NCBI GenBank assembly: GCA_907165135.1
Contig: OU015567.1
Location: 5,461,001-5,525,000 of the forward strand
Source: Oikopleura dioica
Lineage: Eukaryota > Chordata > Appendicularia > Copelata > Oikopleuridae
Direction: 5' to 3'
DNA: 64,000 bases
In this document: positions 1 through 12,522 of the stretch, one piece after another
Position numbering within the stretch: position 1 is the stretch's first letter
How the letters are laid out: each line of letters opens with the position of its first letter
Translations under genes and position numbers: made by a program
The notes under the pieces: generated by a model
Told to the model about the DNA's origin: nothing
Seen by the model: the letters and a program-made list of their open reading frames with translations, nothing else
Databases searched by the model: none

Positions 1-870
1 AGACGTAAGCAGGTGGCTGAGGCAAGATGGCCAGCTGATGAACCGAACCATTTTATCGACCGGGTTTTTCTTATCAATTATTCTTATCAGCTGCTTTTTC
101 TTTCTCTTAGTTTTTTATCAAAAAATAAATGACTGAAACTTTTTAATAAAAATTATTAAATAAATAAATAACTAAGAATTTTTAGATCTCAAAGCAAATC
201 TAAAAACATCCCTTGTCTAGGGATCATTGATAAATCTGCGCTAGAATCCCCGAAAAACTGGTTGTTTATCGCTTCAGAGAAAATTGCCCGGAACAAGATT
301 GGAACGTGTCTCCTTGAGCTCCTGGTCGCTCAATCAAGCAGCTGCAGCGGCTCGATTATCGACAACCATGTTGTGAAAAGAAATGACAAGCAATTTTAAG
401 ATTTTGAATTGAAATTCAGCAGATCAAGAACAACTTGGCTGCCCCCAAGAAAGTCTTTAGATGACCACATTTATTGAGCGCTACTTTGTCGACTTTTCCT
501 TGGAATCAAAAAATTAAATCGATTCCTTTTAAATTGGATTGAAAAAATTTGCAGCTTTTGGGAGACACGTGACCTGTCAGTCAAGCTTTTCGCCGTTCTG
601 TTTTTCCAGCTGGATTTCGAATTCTGAATTCGAGAATGAATTTTTCCTTCCTCAAACATAGACGATTTTTCGATGAGTAATGCTTCGTAGCCAGAGGATG
701 AACAAGGGCATGCGCTAAAAATCGAAGACGAACAAGGGGTACACTTTCTTAAAAAATCTATGAATTGAGAAAATGATAATATCGACTGATAACGATCTGG
801 TTGCTAAAATGGTTCGTTTTATCTACTGCTTATTCTCTCTAAGCCACCTGCTTTATCAAATAAAACCAGC
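1..870. repeat. Inverted pair of a dispersed repeat (family D)
   Basis: The word around 10-62 (GCAGGTGGCT, AGGCAAGAT, CCAGCTGATG, AACCATTTTATCGACC) reappears in reverse complement at about 795-862 (AAATGGTT, GCCACCTGC). Further direct copies lie at 7075-8025. The two opposed copies could be the ends of one element or two independent insertions; no target duplication was identified. Confidence 0.45.
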
Positions 871-1330
871 GCGAAATTTTTTTACAGAAAGAATAATTAA
901 ATGAAGCAAATGCTAGTTTTTGAAAGATCATGGATTGCTTCAGCCTTCCAGCTTATTTTCAGATAAAATGAATCTTTTCTCTTAAAATCTTGAGGATCCA
1001 GATGATGAGATTGCGAATCTGCTAATAAAATAATCCCTAGTCAACAGTTTCTAATTGAAGACTTTCTCAAATTCTCTCTAACGGAAATAATCAACCATTG
1101 AGCAAGATAATGCGGCGCTTATTTTAATTCTTCTCGACTGAACAAGAGTCGGCTAATTACGCGGTTTCTAAAGGCATGTCTCGTTCAATTCTAGATGAGC
1201 TGGCCGCCATGATTTTTTTCAAATATAAAACGCAAATTTTACATTTTCAAATCAATTTTTTAATGAATTTTTCAAGGGCGCGAAATTGACGAAACTGAAT
1301 TTTTGGGGACTTTGTTCAACCAAGAGCGAC

Positions 1331-1712
1331 GATTTCAGATGGTTTCTTCTTTTTGTTTTGGAGGTTTCAGACGATTTTCAAACGAACGAGCATCTTTTTA
1401 TTCAAGATCGAAGACAGTGGCGCTCCTTCAAATTCAACCCTCTCGAGTCCACTTTTGAAGAACGCGAAGAAACTTCGAAATTTAAAAAAAAGAAGAGGAA
1501 TCATTACTCAATTTTGACCAAAAATGAAGTTGATTGTCAAATCCTGACTCAGGATTTTTGATTTCAGATGGTTTCTTCTTTTTGTTTTGGAGGTTTCAGA
1601 CGATTTTCAAACGAACGAGCATCTTTTTATTCAAGATCGAAGGCAGTCGCGCTCCTTCAAATTCAACCCCCTCGAGTCCGCTTTCGAGGAAGGCGAAGAA
1701 ATTTCGAAATTT
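1331..1712 (+). repeat. Direct duplication, 153-bp unit, period 229 bp
   Basis: Positions 1331-1483 and 1560-1712 are nearly identical, differing at only a few sites such as CAGTGG versus CAGTCG. Units begin with GATTTCAGATGGTTTCTTC and run past CTCGAGTCC into a GAAATTT tail. About 76 bp of unrelated sequence separates them. Open frames run through both copies but carry no domain, so this looks like a non-coding segmental duplication. Confidence 0.8.
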
Positions 1713-3223
1713 CGAACTTAATTCGAAATAAATGATTATTCCCAAGTTTCTCGGCCTCGTTCTTTTTTTTGCACTGACCCGCAAAACTTTCAACAAAACT
1801 TACGCTCCCCGATTGTATTATCAAAGAAATCATAACAAATTCGATAAAAGAATTACATAATTTAAAATTGTCGTTCCAAAGAAAAGATAAAGAGAGAAGT
1901 TTTCAGTAATTTTTGCTTAGTTTGCGATTCTGTCATTATTTGAGTTTTTGACAGAAGCTATCAGATAATCAGGGAGTTTCAAACTTTTATCGAAGGCGAG
2001 GTCTGGAGACAGATCTATCGCAACTTCCGAAGACAAATATTTGGCAAGGGATTTGAAGGCAACTTCCGAGGGATCTGTAGTTCAACTGCCACGGAAGATT
2101 CTGAAGGGATCTGAAGATACAAGTAAATTTGATGAAAATCTCCGATATAATTTTTTGATTTATTGATTATAAAATGGGGAGAACGCAAAGTTTGTTGAAA
2201 ATTTTGTCGTTCAAGACAATTGTGACAAAAATTACGAGGGAAGGGTATTCGAGAGTATAATTAGAAACAAAATCATATTTTAAACATTCATAGTAGATAA
2301 TTACTTTCGTTCGCGGTCTATCTTCAATTGAATCGATGATTACATCATCTTAATTTTAATTTTATAGTTAGGGTCAATTCTACTGATGCTTTGGCATATA
2401 TACACTTTTTGATTTTCAATCCGACAATGACAAAATATTAAAATTACATACGATATATTTTTTCAACAAGTTATGGTCCTTAGAATTATATCATACTCTT
2501 GTCGATTATGAATTTTGTTTCGAGAATTATCATTGTTTTGATAACCATAATAAGATAACAATAAATAAATGTAAGAAATTTTCATTTTTCGATACAAGCG
2601 AATATTTTTAATAATCTAGAATACCTGTTACGAGGATGAAATTTGCATTAAATAACCCCTCTTGTCTAACATCGTCTACATTTCTTCTATTAAAATAGAA
2701 GAAATCGCGAAATCGCATGCAGGTCGCGCTCCGAGGGCGCTCTCGAGCAAAAAGCGCGCGGATTGAGTTTTCACGATAACTGGTGTGCGCTTCATCCTTT
2801 GTTGCTCGATAGAACTCTCGGCGTTGCCCACGCTTCATTGAACCTTTTTTTACTTACAGGGCCTGATTGTATAAATTAACAAGACCCGAAACAACAAATA
2901 ACAAGTTTCTAAGACGAAAATTCTCAAAATTCACGGTCGTGAAATTTTCGCTTTTTGAAAAAGAGAGAAAATCCAAGAAGAACGAAAGAAAAACTTTTTG
3001 GGAAAGAAGAAAAAATAGCGAAAAGAGAAATTCTAGAGACTCGGAGTTGAATTCAAAAAATGGAGAAACTGATGGTGGAGAAATTGGCAACGATGTTTTC
3101 AGTGAGCAATGTGACGAGCGAGAGCCCGTTTTTCGAGTCGAGAGAGCGATTTCGATTCGAAATTCAAACGGACTTGGCACAGTGCTTTCAGAACATCCCG
3201 ACTGACTGTAAGATTTGTTTTTC

Positions 3224-3330
3224 AACCAATCAGAAGCCGAACTCGGCGGACCGGCAAATCAGCAGCCAAGAAGCCGCCCACGCAAAATTTGTCGAAAATT
3301 TTTGTCGGTTCTTGGCGCCACCCCGATTTT
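3224..3330. mobile_element. Family-B MITE, right half only
   Basis: Contains the family-B words CCAATCAGAAGCC, CGCCCACGCAAAATTTGTCG and TTTTTGTCGGTTC found in the complete copies at 9748-9920 and 41081-41237. The left terminal inverted repeat is not recognisable here, so the copy is degenerate or truncated. Confidence 0.6.
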
Positions 3331-3841
3331 ATCGCTCAAATTTGAAGATTCTTTGACTCAAATTCGTGAAACAGTTTAGTACTAGCCTTTTTTTTCGACG
3401 AATGCTGAGAAAAATTCTCATAAAAATGAAGCTATTCGCTCAAAAATGCGATGATACTACTAGAATCGTCAGCAACAGGCATTAATTACCGTTGTTTTTT
3501 CAAAAATTTTTTTGTCGAAAATTCCATTTCTTTGAATCCAAAAACTGTCGCTAAATCAGTTTCTTATGAAAACGTGCCAAAATCACGAAATCCAATCTCT
3601 TCTGTATATTTTCCCCCAAAATCGCCTCTGATGCTATTCATACCAAATTGAAGCTAGAATTTGTCTTGACCCGAGCCCGTTGGACATTTGTTGTCACAAC
3701 TGGGGCTTGACGCAACATACCACAGTTGCAAAGGGCTCAGCAGTCGTCAGGAACTAAGTGGATTCATTATCCCGTAAATTATTCATCCGCCGGAAGGGAA
3801 AACTGGGCACTAGATTGAATTGAATTAATTGCTCGTTTTAG

Positions 3842-6800
3842 TAAATGGAGGGATCAATCGGCAGAGCTGCAGAAGGACTAAAAAGGGACAGCTTCAGTGC
3901 AGATACGACTGTGATTCTAGCCTCCTAGATCATGTAAGTGACTCATTCATTTTCAAAAAATTAGTCAAAACGGTCAAAATATCGCAAAAAAGAATCGAAA
4001 ACTGCAAAAATCGAGAAGCAGCCTGCGGCTTCGAGCAAAAAAATAGTTTAAGCCGCGCGTAGCGCGGCTTTTTCGTCCTCTTAGCTCGAAGCCGCAAGCA
4101 GCTTCTCGATTTTTAGCTGTAAATTACAGCCTGTAATCGATTCTTTTTTTTCGATATTTTGACCGTTTTGATTCGATTTTCGGTGCATTTGCCCTTTTCC
4201 AAATTCCACGTCTCTAGAAAATTCGGGGAAAAGGTCACTTCCGGTATTGAAAAGTCGGAATTTCATGCTTGATAATTTGATCTTTTTGATGAAATTTTGC
4301 TTCCTTTCGTTAGTTGTTTTTGAAGAAAATAATTTTAAAAACATCATCTTTTCTATAACGAAAATACTTGCAGTAATAGTAGATGCTTTAATACACGCAA
4401 GAGTTTTTCAATTATCTTTTAAGAAAAAGAAACCAGCTTGTCTTTTTCAGAATAAAATTATGGTTTTTCAGAGAGAAAAATTTTCCTTTCAAATTTTCTA
4501 ATTTTGCAAAAACGTCAGTTTCGGCTAAGCATCGTGATTGCCTTGAGTTGTAAAATAAAGGATGAGCGATAGTCTATCGCCGATAGAGGATTTGGATTTG
4601 GGGAGAGTTTACTTGGCGAGTACGCTGGCGAACATGCTGGCACAACAAACCCCACGTCCTTGCGCTAATGTGAACAGCGACGCGCTATCTTAGTAATCAA
4701 CATCGCCCTAGAATTTTTCAGAAATCACGTTAATGCCTATTTAAAATAGGCTATTTTGATAAGCTTCGTTTTCGATATCCGATTAGAATTTTCGAAATAT
4801 AAAAAAATTTCGCTCGAACCTTGAAGGTTCAAAAATGGGCTTTTTCTCGCTTGTGATTGGTTGATTGGAGAAATAGAGACTTTTGATTGGTGGAAGAGAA
4901 TAAAAGTGATACCCTTATTTTGTGCCATCTCGTTTGATGACAAAATAAGGGTATCACTTTGATAAGGTCGGTTGAGATAGAAAACTAAGGGTTTCATGAT
5001 GAAAAAATCGAAATGACCATTTTTTCTTCGAAAATTCCGTGTCACGAAAAAGCGGGTTCAAAAGAGGAATTTCCAATTTTCGTCCAGTTTAATAAACTAA
5101 TAGTCGATTTTCTCACAATTTGCGCGCTGCACGTGAAAAATAACAACCCGTTGCAGCAAAAAATCGTTCTTTCGCACGTAAAGTAATAATAACTTACGCG
5201 CGCGTTTCTATACTTGGAACCTACTTTTTCGTCCGCTGCCCAAGAAAAAATAAGAAAACGGGCCGAGTATTAAACCGCCACGTAGAACATCAATCGCAGC
5301 ATCTAATGGCTATTTTTGTAGCGCAGACGAGGAAGACCTAAAATAACAAAAACAAATGAGAAACTTCTTGGAATGCTCAGTTCCAAACCAAAAACGATTC
5401 TCTGTTGCTGTCAGTTTAACTTATTTTTTTTTGTATTTATTTTTCAGAAGTGAAAAACACACACAACGCCACTTGCGCCACTTACTCTTTAGGCCAGTTG
5501 AAACATTTTAAAAATTATATTAAGAAAACGCTTTGAAGAAGCAAATATTCAAAAACTCGTTGAGTTTTCAGTTTTTCATTTTATAAATAACGATGAACAC
5601 TGAATGTTTCCTTTTATGTAACTAAACAGGTGCTTTGGTGAATATTCCCGATCAGATGTTGAGATCCTCTTCAATCGACCGTAATATTTATCTACCTCTG
5701 TCATCAACTCCAATTCACAAAGGCATATAATATGCCACATATGCCATCAATATTACAGATCGGGTGGAAAAATAAGTAATTGTAAAAACGCTGCGAATAT
5801 TTGGTTCTTACGTGCCTGCGAGTAGTGCCACCCTCCAAAAAACTGCTAATTACCATTCCAAACAAGAAATGCCACAAAATCGTGGCCACAGAAAAAATTG
5901 CAGCCTAGCGGAAAGTCTCAACCGGAAACCTACAAATTCCACAGCCTTGTTTTCTTCCTCTCAGCAAAAAAAAGTCCTGAAATAAACCCAGAATAAGGCT
6001 CTCACCCGGGTGGCGGGCGGCCCGGTTCTGCTAGAACCAGGTTCTGCAAATGCAGAACCGGGTTCTGTAAATGCAGAACCGGGTTCTGTAAATGCAGAAC
6101 CTAGTTCTGCAGTCAGATTTTTTAATTGATATTATTTGAACTTCCTCAATGTCAGCACGTTAAACAAGGCTTGCATGTATGTTCTGACTTGGAATAATCT
6201 TGAAGTTTCTTCAAGACAGGCGCGAAGCGCACAAAAACTGTGACTGCAGAACCGGGCCGCCCTACACCCTCTCACCCCCTTAAAATCGTTTTCTGAATTT
6301 TCTGTGAATAAACGCTGAGTAAGGGTCAGGGTTTATGGCTTTCAGTACCCTGACTCAGGTTTTAATGCAGGTTTCCGAGACCTTTGAAAAGCTATGAGTC
6401 ATCATTTTTCCGTCAAAAAACGTGCGGAATAAAAGTCTTGCTCCTGAAGTCCTCCAGCCCCGGAGAAAATGTTTAACAAGGGTTGAGCACTTATCCCGAG
6501 ATTCATTGAAGTTGTGTCAACACCTTTCGTGGAGAAGCTTTTTAACAAATCTTTTCTAAGAAAAAAAACCGCCTTCACAGTTCATTTCTAGTCGAGCGAC
6601 GTTTCCTGCAAATGTTCCGAATCAATCGCCGGCGTCAACTTTAACATCCCCTGCGAGTGGTCTGGTTTTCCTCACTGTGCGCAAAAGACGGCAAAGAGGG
6701 TGGAAAAGACGCCCTGTGGAGAGATTTCAGAAGAGAATGGAAATTGGGGATGCTCGGATGAAAACGAATGCCAGCTAAAATGCAAGGTAAAACTAGTCGC

Positions 6801-9800
6801 AGATCGACAAATTTGAAAAATATTCAAGATTCTAAATATTTCAAAAGTTTTCATTTATTCTCAATATTTGTTTTTCAGAAGCCTTGATAAATGTATAGAA
6901 GTAAAACAAACTTTTGTTTCATTTTCATAATTATGCGTGAAATGATGATGAATCTATAATAAAAGCATTTGAAAAAGTTTCATTTAAAAAAAATTGATTT
7001 AAAAGACAAATACAGTGAAAAAGTTTTTTATTTATTTTTCCCGTTCATGAAAATTTGGTTATTTTATAATCAATAGCAGCTGGCTTAGGCAAGGTGTGCA
7101 GCTGCTAAGCGAATCTTCTTATCGACCAGATTTTTATCTTTTAGTTTTATCAGCACCTTGCCCTTTTAAAAATTTTAAGGGGGTAGAAACAGTTTTTTTT
7201 CGAAAACAGGCGGTTTTTGACTGGCGTTTCAGACAATAAAATCTTAGATTTTCATATTTAGATAAAAACATCTTGGAGCTAGGAACATTTGCCTCCAAAT
7301 TTAATTTAATTATCAAATTTTTGAGTAATTGGGCTCAGAAACAACTCATCTCTCCGAAATTCTTGATGTTCGCACATTTTCAACCTCGAATATCTCGAGT
7401 CACGTAATGGGGAAACAAATTTCATTCACATCTTTGTGAAGCTGAACCCCTTTTTTAGGAACATTTATGAGGAAATTCTGTAAACATAAATTAATCTGAT
7501 GTTTTTCTTTATTAAGCTACAGTGCAAAATTGAGAAAGTTGTTTCTACCCCCTTAACTGAGGAAAATCTCGTGAAGTTCCTTTTATAAGTGAAAAACAGG
7601 TGGAATAGGCAAGATTTTTGCTTGAAACGAACCATTTTGTCAGCGGTTTTTAAACGATTAATTTTACGATTACAATTTTACCTGTTGAAAACAAGACCTG
7701 AATATAGAAATTCTTTAAATTATTTATTCATCAAAATTTTTATACTAATGATTATTAAAGCAGGCAGGAGCAAGACATCGAGAAAAGTTTCGATCGAAGA
7801 GTTTCATTTTCAAAAATATTTCACTGATGATATTTTACTTACAAAATATTAATATCTTGGAAGTTGTTCAACTGAATTCGAACTAAAAAAAGCTTCATTT
7901 TTATGAGAAAAATAGTAAATATCTTGTAGAATAGAAAATTCGACTGATTTTATGAATGAAAGGCAGCTGGTTAGGCAAGATATCCAGCTGATAGAAGAAC
8001 CCACTTTATCTACCGTATTTTTTATCATCAAAATTTATCTGCCGCTCACCCTTTTTATTTTAATCATAAGATATTACTTGCTTAACGATCGCTTTAGAAA
8101 GGATATAAATTGGCGGAGTCGTCTATTTCCCGCAGAAAATGCAGTTGCAATCGGCACGGCTGTCGCTGGAGTCAAAGTTTCTATTCAAAATCGAAATCCG
8201 ATGAGTCTGAAAATTCGCCACGTGACTCTGCAAAGAGTTCAACGGAGATAGTGACGAGCGAGTGTGTCAAGGAAAATGAAAGAGATTTCCGCTGCGACGC
8301 GCCCTATCATCCAGTCGGCCAAAACAAGTGCACGGGAATGGAACATGGCGATCAGTGCGAACTGGAGTGTCCTGATGGTTTTGTCAAAGAACAGCATGGG
8401 CATGGTTTCAGAACTTTTTTCTCTAGAAAATTTTTTTTTTTGAAAAACGATAATTTTTGTTTTTCAACTTTTCGTATAAAATTTTTTTCCGGCTTAGACT
8501 TGAGTATCATTTATAAGCTCCAGCATCCAGGAACATCATCGTGGTAGTATTCAGCTTCAGAGTATCCACGAAGTTTTGTCGTACTGAAGACTCAAACCAA
8601 AAACCGCAATTTAGACGATTGCGGTTGTTTGTTTTCGCAGGATTCGTTTTTTCGTCTTCTGGCGACGTTTTTTTCTAGTGCTTTGGAACACCTCTCTTTT
8701 GAACACGTTCTATTCTTACAAGGCTATTTCTTTCTATGAAAAAAATTTAAGGGTACAGACCTCGAAAATCCAGAGTTTTGAGCAAATTTAAAATTCTTCT
8801 TTTTAGATAGTGATACCCTTAATTCTATTCACAAAAAAATGATTTTTACTCAGCTTTTTGTTCGTCTTTTCCAAAAAGCGCAATTATCGATGGGTACACC
8901 CTTAAAATAGCTTTCAAAAACCTTTTTTTTTCTCGGTCCCCGCCCGCTTTAGCAACTAAAAACTTGTTGTGTAAGTGATCCAAATCTACCGAAACCTGCA
9001 CTAATCTCCATCTTCTTACGCTCGCCTAGCACGGTATCAATTTTAAAGTATATTTTACTGCAGCCTTGCAGTTTTTAAAAGAGCTGCTTGCTCGGGCCAG
9101 ATGTTTCTTTCTCTTCCATAAAAACATCCCGGAAAAATGTAAAACATGATATGACGTTCCATTTTCGATTCGATAGGAAGCAATTAGAGAGCTTCTAATT
9201 TTCCGCGAAAACTAGTCATTTGAACTCGAAAAACCTGTGTAAAAACCTGACTCAGGGTCGTCAAAAGCCGCTCTAGAGCCTGACTCAGGTTTTTGCACAG
9301 GTTACTCAGTAATTTTCGCAGCGCAGGTTTTTATGCAGGTTTTTGCTCTTTTTTGATGGTGACACCCTTAATTTTTTTTTGGGAATTCAGAAAAAAAAAA
9401 ACTCTTTGAGTACTCACGTTTCCAAGTCATCCCTTTTTTTCTGCGTTTCTAATCGATCCGCTCAATCTTAAAACTCTCAACAAAAAATGACATTCGAACG
9501 ATTCGAGCTTTGCGCTAATCGGCCAGTCTTTCGAAAAACGAATGCGTCCGTCAGCCCGCAGATTTATCGTAAGCAGCTTGAACATTTTCTTACGTGCGCA
9601 ACTGATAATTGCTTCTTTTTCGACTTTTTTCTAAGTTCGCGATTTTTTCAAATTTTTTGAATCAAAAAATCCAACTTGAGCCTCGTTTAATGGTTTTCTT
9701 CGCTCGAAAACCTGTGTAGAAAACCTGAGTCAGGGTTTAAAACACCCAAAATTTTGGGGAGGTGTCTGTAACCGACAAAAAATTTCGACAAATTTTGCGT

Positions 9801-12522
9801 GGAAATTTTCAACCAATCAGAAGCCTATATTCGGCAAACCGGGCAATCAGCAGCCGAGAATCCGCCCACGCAAATTTTTTCGAAATTTTTTGTCGGTTCC
9901 AGACACCTCCCCAAAATTTTCATAAATAAAGACGCAAATTGGTCGCTTCGCGGCTGATCTAAAGAAAAGCCGCTCCGCGGCTTCTTATTTTGGGCCTTTC
10001 AAACCCTGACTCAGGTTTTCGACACAGGTTTTCGAACAAAAATGCTCTTTTTTTATCAAAAAGAGCAGCAAGAAAGGTGGGTACCCAAAAGTACAACTCG
10101 AGTTGCAGCTGACGTAAGTGCGGTTTGGCAATTTTAAGCGGGCGGTTACTTTTTCTGGGCAGCACTTGAACGAGCATACTTTTTCGATTCACCCGGTAAT
10201 CGAAACTATGGGCCCTTACGTATTTGTTGAGAAACAATCGGTGTTTTTCTGACGAAGAACAGTTGTCAGCCCCAAACAGAGCGGTTATACGGTTAGGTAA
10301 AAGGCGCCCACAATCTGGTCAAGCTGATACCGACCAGTGGCGTAACCGATTCACTTCTTGAAGCCTAATTTTGCTGGCACGTTGATGCCTTTTTCGAAAC
10401 TCCAAGTTGAACGTTGTCAAAACACGTTTTCCCCTCATATTTTCAGGAAAAACTGAAAGGGCCGAAAAAATGAAGGGTAAAATATTTTGAATCGACACAA
10501 TCTCGATTTCACTAGACTAAGTACGAACTATAATACCAGGGAACTGTTTTGACTTAAACAAATGGGCTCATAATCCAATAAATCAATTTTCGCTCCATTT
10601 GACGAATTTCTTTGAAATTATCGTTGCAAAATCGAGCAAAAAATCGTCGGAACTAGGCAACACGCAAGAAAAATAACCAATTTCGCGAGCGCGCACGAAA
10701 TCGCACGCGTGAACACTTTCTATCACTTCCTTATCGCAAATCTTAAAAAAGCAAAGTTCGAAAAAACCGTTCTTCCGGGCGCATCTTTTTTCTTGAATTC
10801 GTCAGAGCACGTCCAGAACTGCAAATATAAAAACGCAAAGTGCGTTCTTTGCGGGAAAGCTAAGAGGCTTTCTTTCCGGTCTCGGGGACGGGCATTGGCG
10901 GTTTCATGCGTTGGAAATGGCTTTTTTCATTACAGTAAGAGTTGAAAAAGGAGGACTTAGTTGGGTCAAGCAGTCGAAAAATGGGGTTTTCCCCCTTAAT
11001 TTCTGTTTAAATTTCTTCGCCCCAAAACCGATCAGAATATTTTCGCTATGAGAAGCGTCAAAAACGGTTATGTCAGCCATCTGTCAAGCTAAGCGTTGAC
11101 AAAGTGGAGCTAGCGTCAGCAGCAGACACGATGCTTCACTCACGATGAGCAGCGAGTACCAGTCAACCTCGAGTTTGACGTTTGACGTTTTTACCGTTTA
11201 AAATCTACGTGTTTCTTTTTTTGAAATTTTCTGAAACCAAGAAAAAAGCGTAAAAGAATGCGTCTGCGATCGAGGAGGCGCTTGCTCGTGGACTGGTGAT
11301 GCTGGAACTTGCACTGCCGATCTTGGAGAACTTAATCATTTTTTCGAAACCTTTAATTTAGATAATTCTCTTTTGCACAGGAAGAAATGCAAGGAGCTGC
11401 CGGAGACGAAGAGGGGCAAGTGGGTTTGCGAGGAGGAAAAAGGAGAATGCCAATTGACGTAAGTAACAAATTTTTTAGTAATAAATTATTATTAGGGTCT
11501 TAAGAATCTCTAATGATCTTCATTTATGATCTTCTGTCATAGACTTTTATTCATAATACACAGTCAAATTATTTTAAACTCATTAATAATGAGTAAGTAC
11601 TTCTTCGTAGTAATTCTAAAGCATAGACTCGCAAATGCTTCATTTAAATGTCTTCAGGAAACAAAATTGCAGAACAAATATCCTTTCAAAAAATCATTTC
11701 AAAAAAAATCACAAAAATCTCTTTTTTTCATTTTTTATTCTTTGTCTTATCCCAACGAATCGGTCAAGCATGATTTACAACGGAAAAGGAAACCATTGTT
11801 ACGACCGACTTTTTCTTTCAAAACCTCAAACTAGCCAGCCCCTTTTCACCCTGTCTTCAGATGCTCACCCGGATTGGAGCCATCTCATCCCGTTTCGCTA
11901 AAATGCCACTGTGTCGGCGAAAACTGCGCTTATCGACTCACATCTGGAAGCGAGAGCACTTTTGCTCCTCCAGAAGACTTCGAGCGTGAGCTGGGCTTTT
12001 CCTGCCTCGAGGAATACGAGTACTACGATCAGGAAGAGGAGCCGAAAATGGACACTTGTGCAAATTTGCCTGACGTCAAGGATGGTCATTGGCGGTGTGA
12101 CAGTGGAAGTTGCACTTTGTGGTAAGAGTTGTTTGTTTTTGTTGTTCCAAATTTGGGTAAGGAGGATTTTTGGGGTTAGATGACTCTTATGTCATCTTTA
12201 ATCAAGAAAGAGTTATGTTACGGGAAAGAAACCTGTGTTAAAACCTGAGTCAGGGTCCTGACCGGCTTTTCATGTTTGGTCCCTTAGGATCCTGACTCAG
12301 GGATTTTACACAGGGATGAAAATAGTAGCCCCGTTTCTGAGCCAATAAGCAAAACTTTTCTGTAGGTGCAGTGATTCTCCATCAATAAACGTCGACTGCG
12401 TCAATCCCGATTTGACTCTAGAATCTCTCGAGCCGCTCAGCTGTTCCTCCTTCGCCTCCTTTCAGAAATCCCCTCGTTCTCACGAGCTCCATCGCCTTAA
12501 ATATCTGGCGAAAAAGAAATAG
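3842..12522 (+). CDS. Secreted-type protein of repeated Cys-rich sushi-like modules (5' end not found)
   Basis: Exons read as 3842-3933, 6592-6786 (possibly ending 6785), 8136-8404, 11257-11458, 11861-12121 and 12366-12522; TAG stop at 12520. From 8136 on all exon phases agree (for example CAT G|AA TGC and TTG TG|G TGC). The first visible exon lacks a start, so a signal-peptide exon upstream is inferred. The protein repeats a module of the form C-x-x-L-P-x(4)-G-x-W-x-C-x(4)-C-x-L-x-C followed by C-x-C-x(4)-C-x-W, for example CKELPETKRGKWVC and CANLPDVKDGHWRC. This resembles half of a sushi/CCP domain but is not a canonical CCP. Acidic stretch EEYEYYDQEEE precedes the last module. Introns are exceptionally long for this window (about 2.7, 1.3 and 2.9 kb) and packed with MITEs. 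The 6592-6786 to 8136 junction is in phase only with a GG donor (AA|GGTAAA), or an exon is missing. Role unknown; extracellular matrix or house protein is a guess. Confidence 0.6.
3964..4171. repeat. Foldback element (family C, copy 1)
   Basis: Outer arms CGGTCAAAATATCG / CGATATTTTGACCG enclose a shared core: GAAGC..GGCTTCGAG, then GCCGCGCGTAGCGCGGC, then CTCGAAGCCGC..GCTTCTCGA. The whole can fold into one long hairpin with a GC-rich centre. Located in a long intron of the Cys-rich gene. Other copies at 22825, 39892, 45701 and 54261. Confidence 0.8.
4903..4960. repeat. Perfect inverted repeat (GATACCC/GGGTATC type)
   Basis: AAAGTGATACCCTTATTTTG is followed after a short loop by its exact reverse complement CAAAATAAGGGTATCACTTT. 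The words GTGATACCCTTA and TAAGGGTGTCAC recur singly or in opposed pairs at about 8750-8905, 9356, 13453-13519, 19860-19890, 39897-40160 and 40690-41010, so this is the end of a dispersed element family. Confidence 0.8.
6020..6115. repeat. Palindromic minisatellite, 21-bp period
   Basis: Units of the form AATGCAGAACCGGGTTCTGTA repeat about four times, with degenerate ends; GAACCGGGTTC is itself a palindrome. A further single half-site GCAGAACCGGG lies near 6245. The array is in an intron of the Cys-rich gene and has no evident coding role. Confidence 0.85.
7075..8025 (+). repeat. Direct copies of dispersed repeat family D
   Basis: Copies of GGCAGCTGG-TTAGGCAAGAT-CCAGCTGAT-GAACC-TTTATC occur at about 7077-7135, 7598-7650 and 7961-8022, similar to the copies at the start of the window. 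The sequences between them are unrelated and AT-rich. All lie in one long intron. Confidence 0.55.
9231..9303. mobile_element. Family-A MITE (CCTGACTCAGG type)
   Basis: Inverted termini AAACCTGTGTAAAAACC / TTTTTGCACAGGTT, each followed inward by CCTGACTCAGG. About 73 bp long, no coding capacity. Other family-A copies: 9707-10032, 12229-12315, 26174-26360, 42144-42250, 55641-55743; single ends near 6344, 27165 and 38085. Confidence 0.8.
9707..10032. mobile_element. Family-A MITE carrying a nested family-B MITE
   Basis: Outer ends AAAACCTGTGTAGAAAACC and GGTTTTCGACACAGGTTTT belong to family A. Between them 9748-9920 is a complete family-B MITE with ends AATTTTGGGGAGGTGTCTG and its reverse complement, both leading into ACCGACAAAAAATTTCGAC. 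A short hairpin with GCGGCT arms follows at about 9950-9990. This gives a relative age: B inserted into A. Confidence 0.75.
10280..11256. other. Intron sequence, nothing recognised
   Basis: Part of the roughly 2.9-kb intron of the Cys-rich gene. A small open frame around 10709-10945 holds a few cysteines (CKYKNAKCVLC) but has no splice context that links it in phase to the neighbouring exons. I see no RNA gene. Confidence 0.4.
12229..12315. mobile_element. Family-A MITE in an intron
   Basis: AACCTGTGTTAAAACCTGAG and CCTGACTCAGGGATTTTACA are its opposed ends. It accounts for much of the 12122-12365 intron of the Cys-rich gene, which would otherwise be of the short class. Confidence 0.75.

Larger units (their letters stand above)
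1..3841. other. Repeat-rich region without a recognised complete gene
   Basis: About 3.8 kb of AT-rich DNA. I find no reading frame with a recognisable domain or a convincing exon chain. It contains dispersed repeat copies near both ends of 1-870, a direct duplication at 1331-1712, a family-B MITE half at about 3224-3330, and presumably the missing 5' exon or exons of the Cys-rich gene that starts to be visible at 3842. Short open frames here show no conserved pattern. Confidence 0.5.

Noticed and set aside
2854-3225. Opposed open frames of about 110-120 codons
   Set aside because: Both strands open, low-complexity Lys/Glu or Ser/Phe composition, no splice or domain evidence.
4903-4960. Hairpin as a small RNA gene or bacterial-type terminator
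   Set aside because: The same arms recur at many places as ends of repeats, and the context is eukaryotic intron DNA.
10709-10945. Cys-containing frame as an extra exon of the Cys-rich gene
   Set aside because: No donor and acceptor pair joins it in phase; the neighbouring exons already join each other perfectly.
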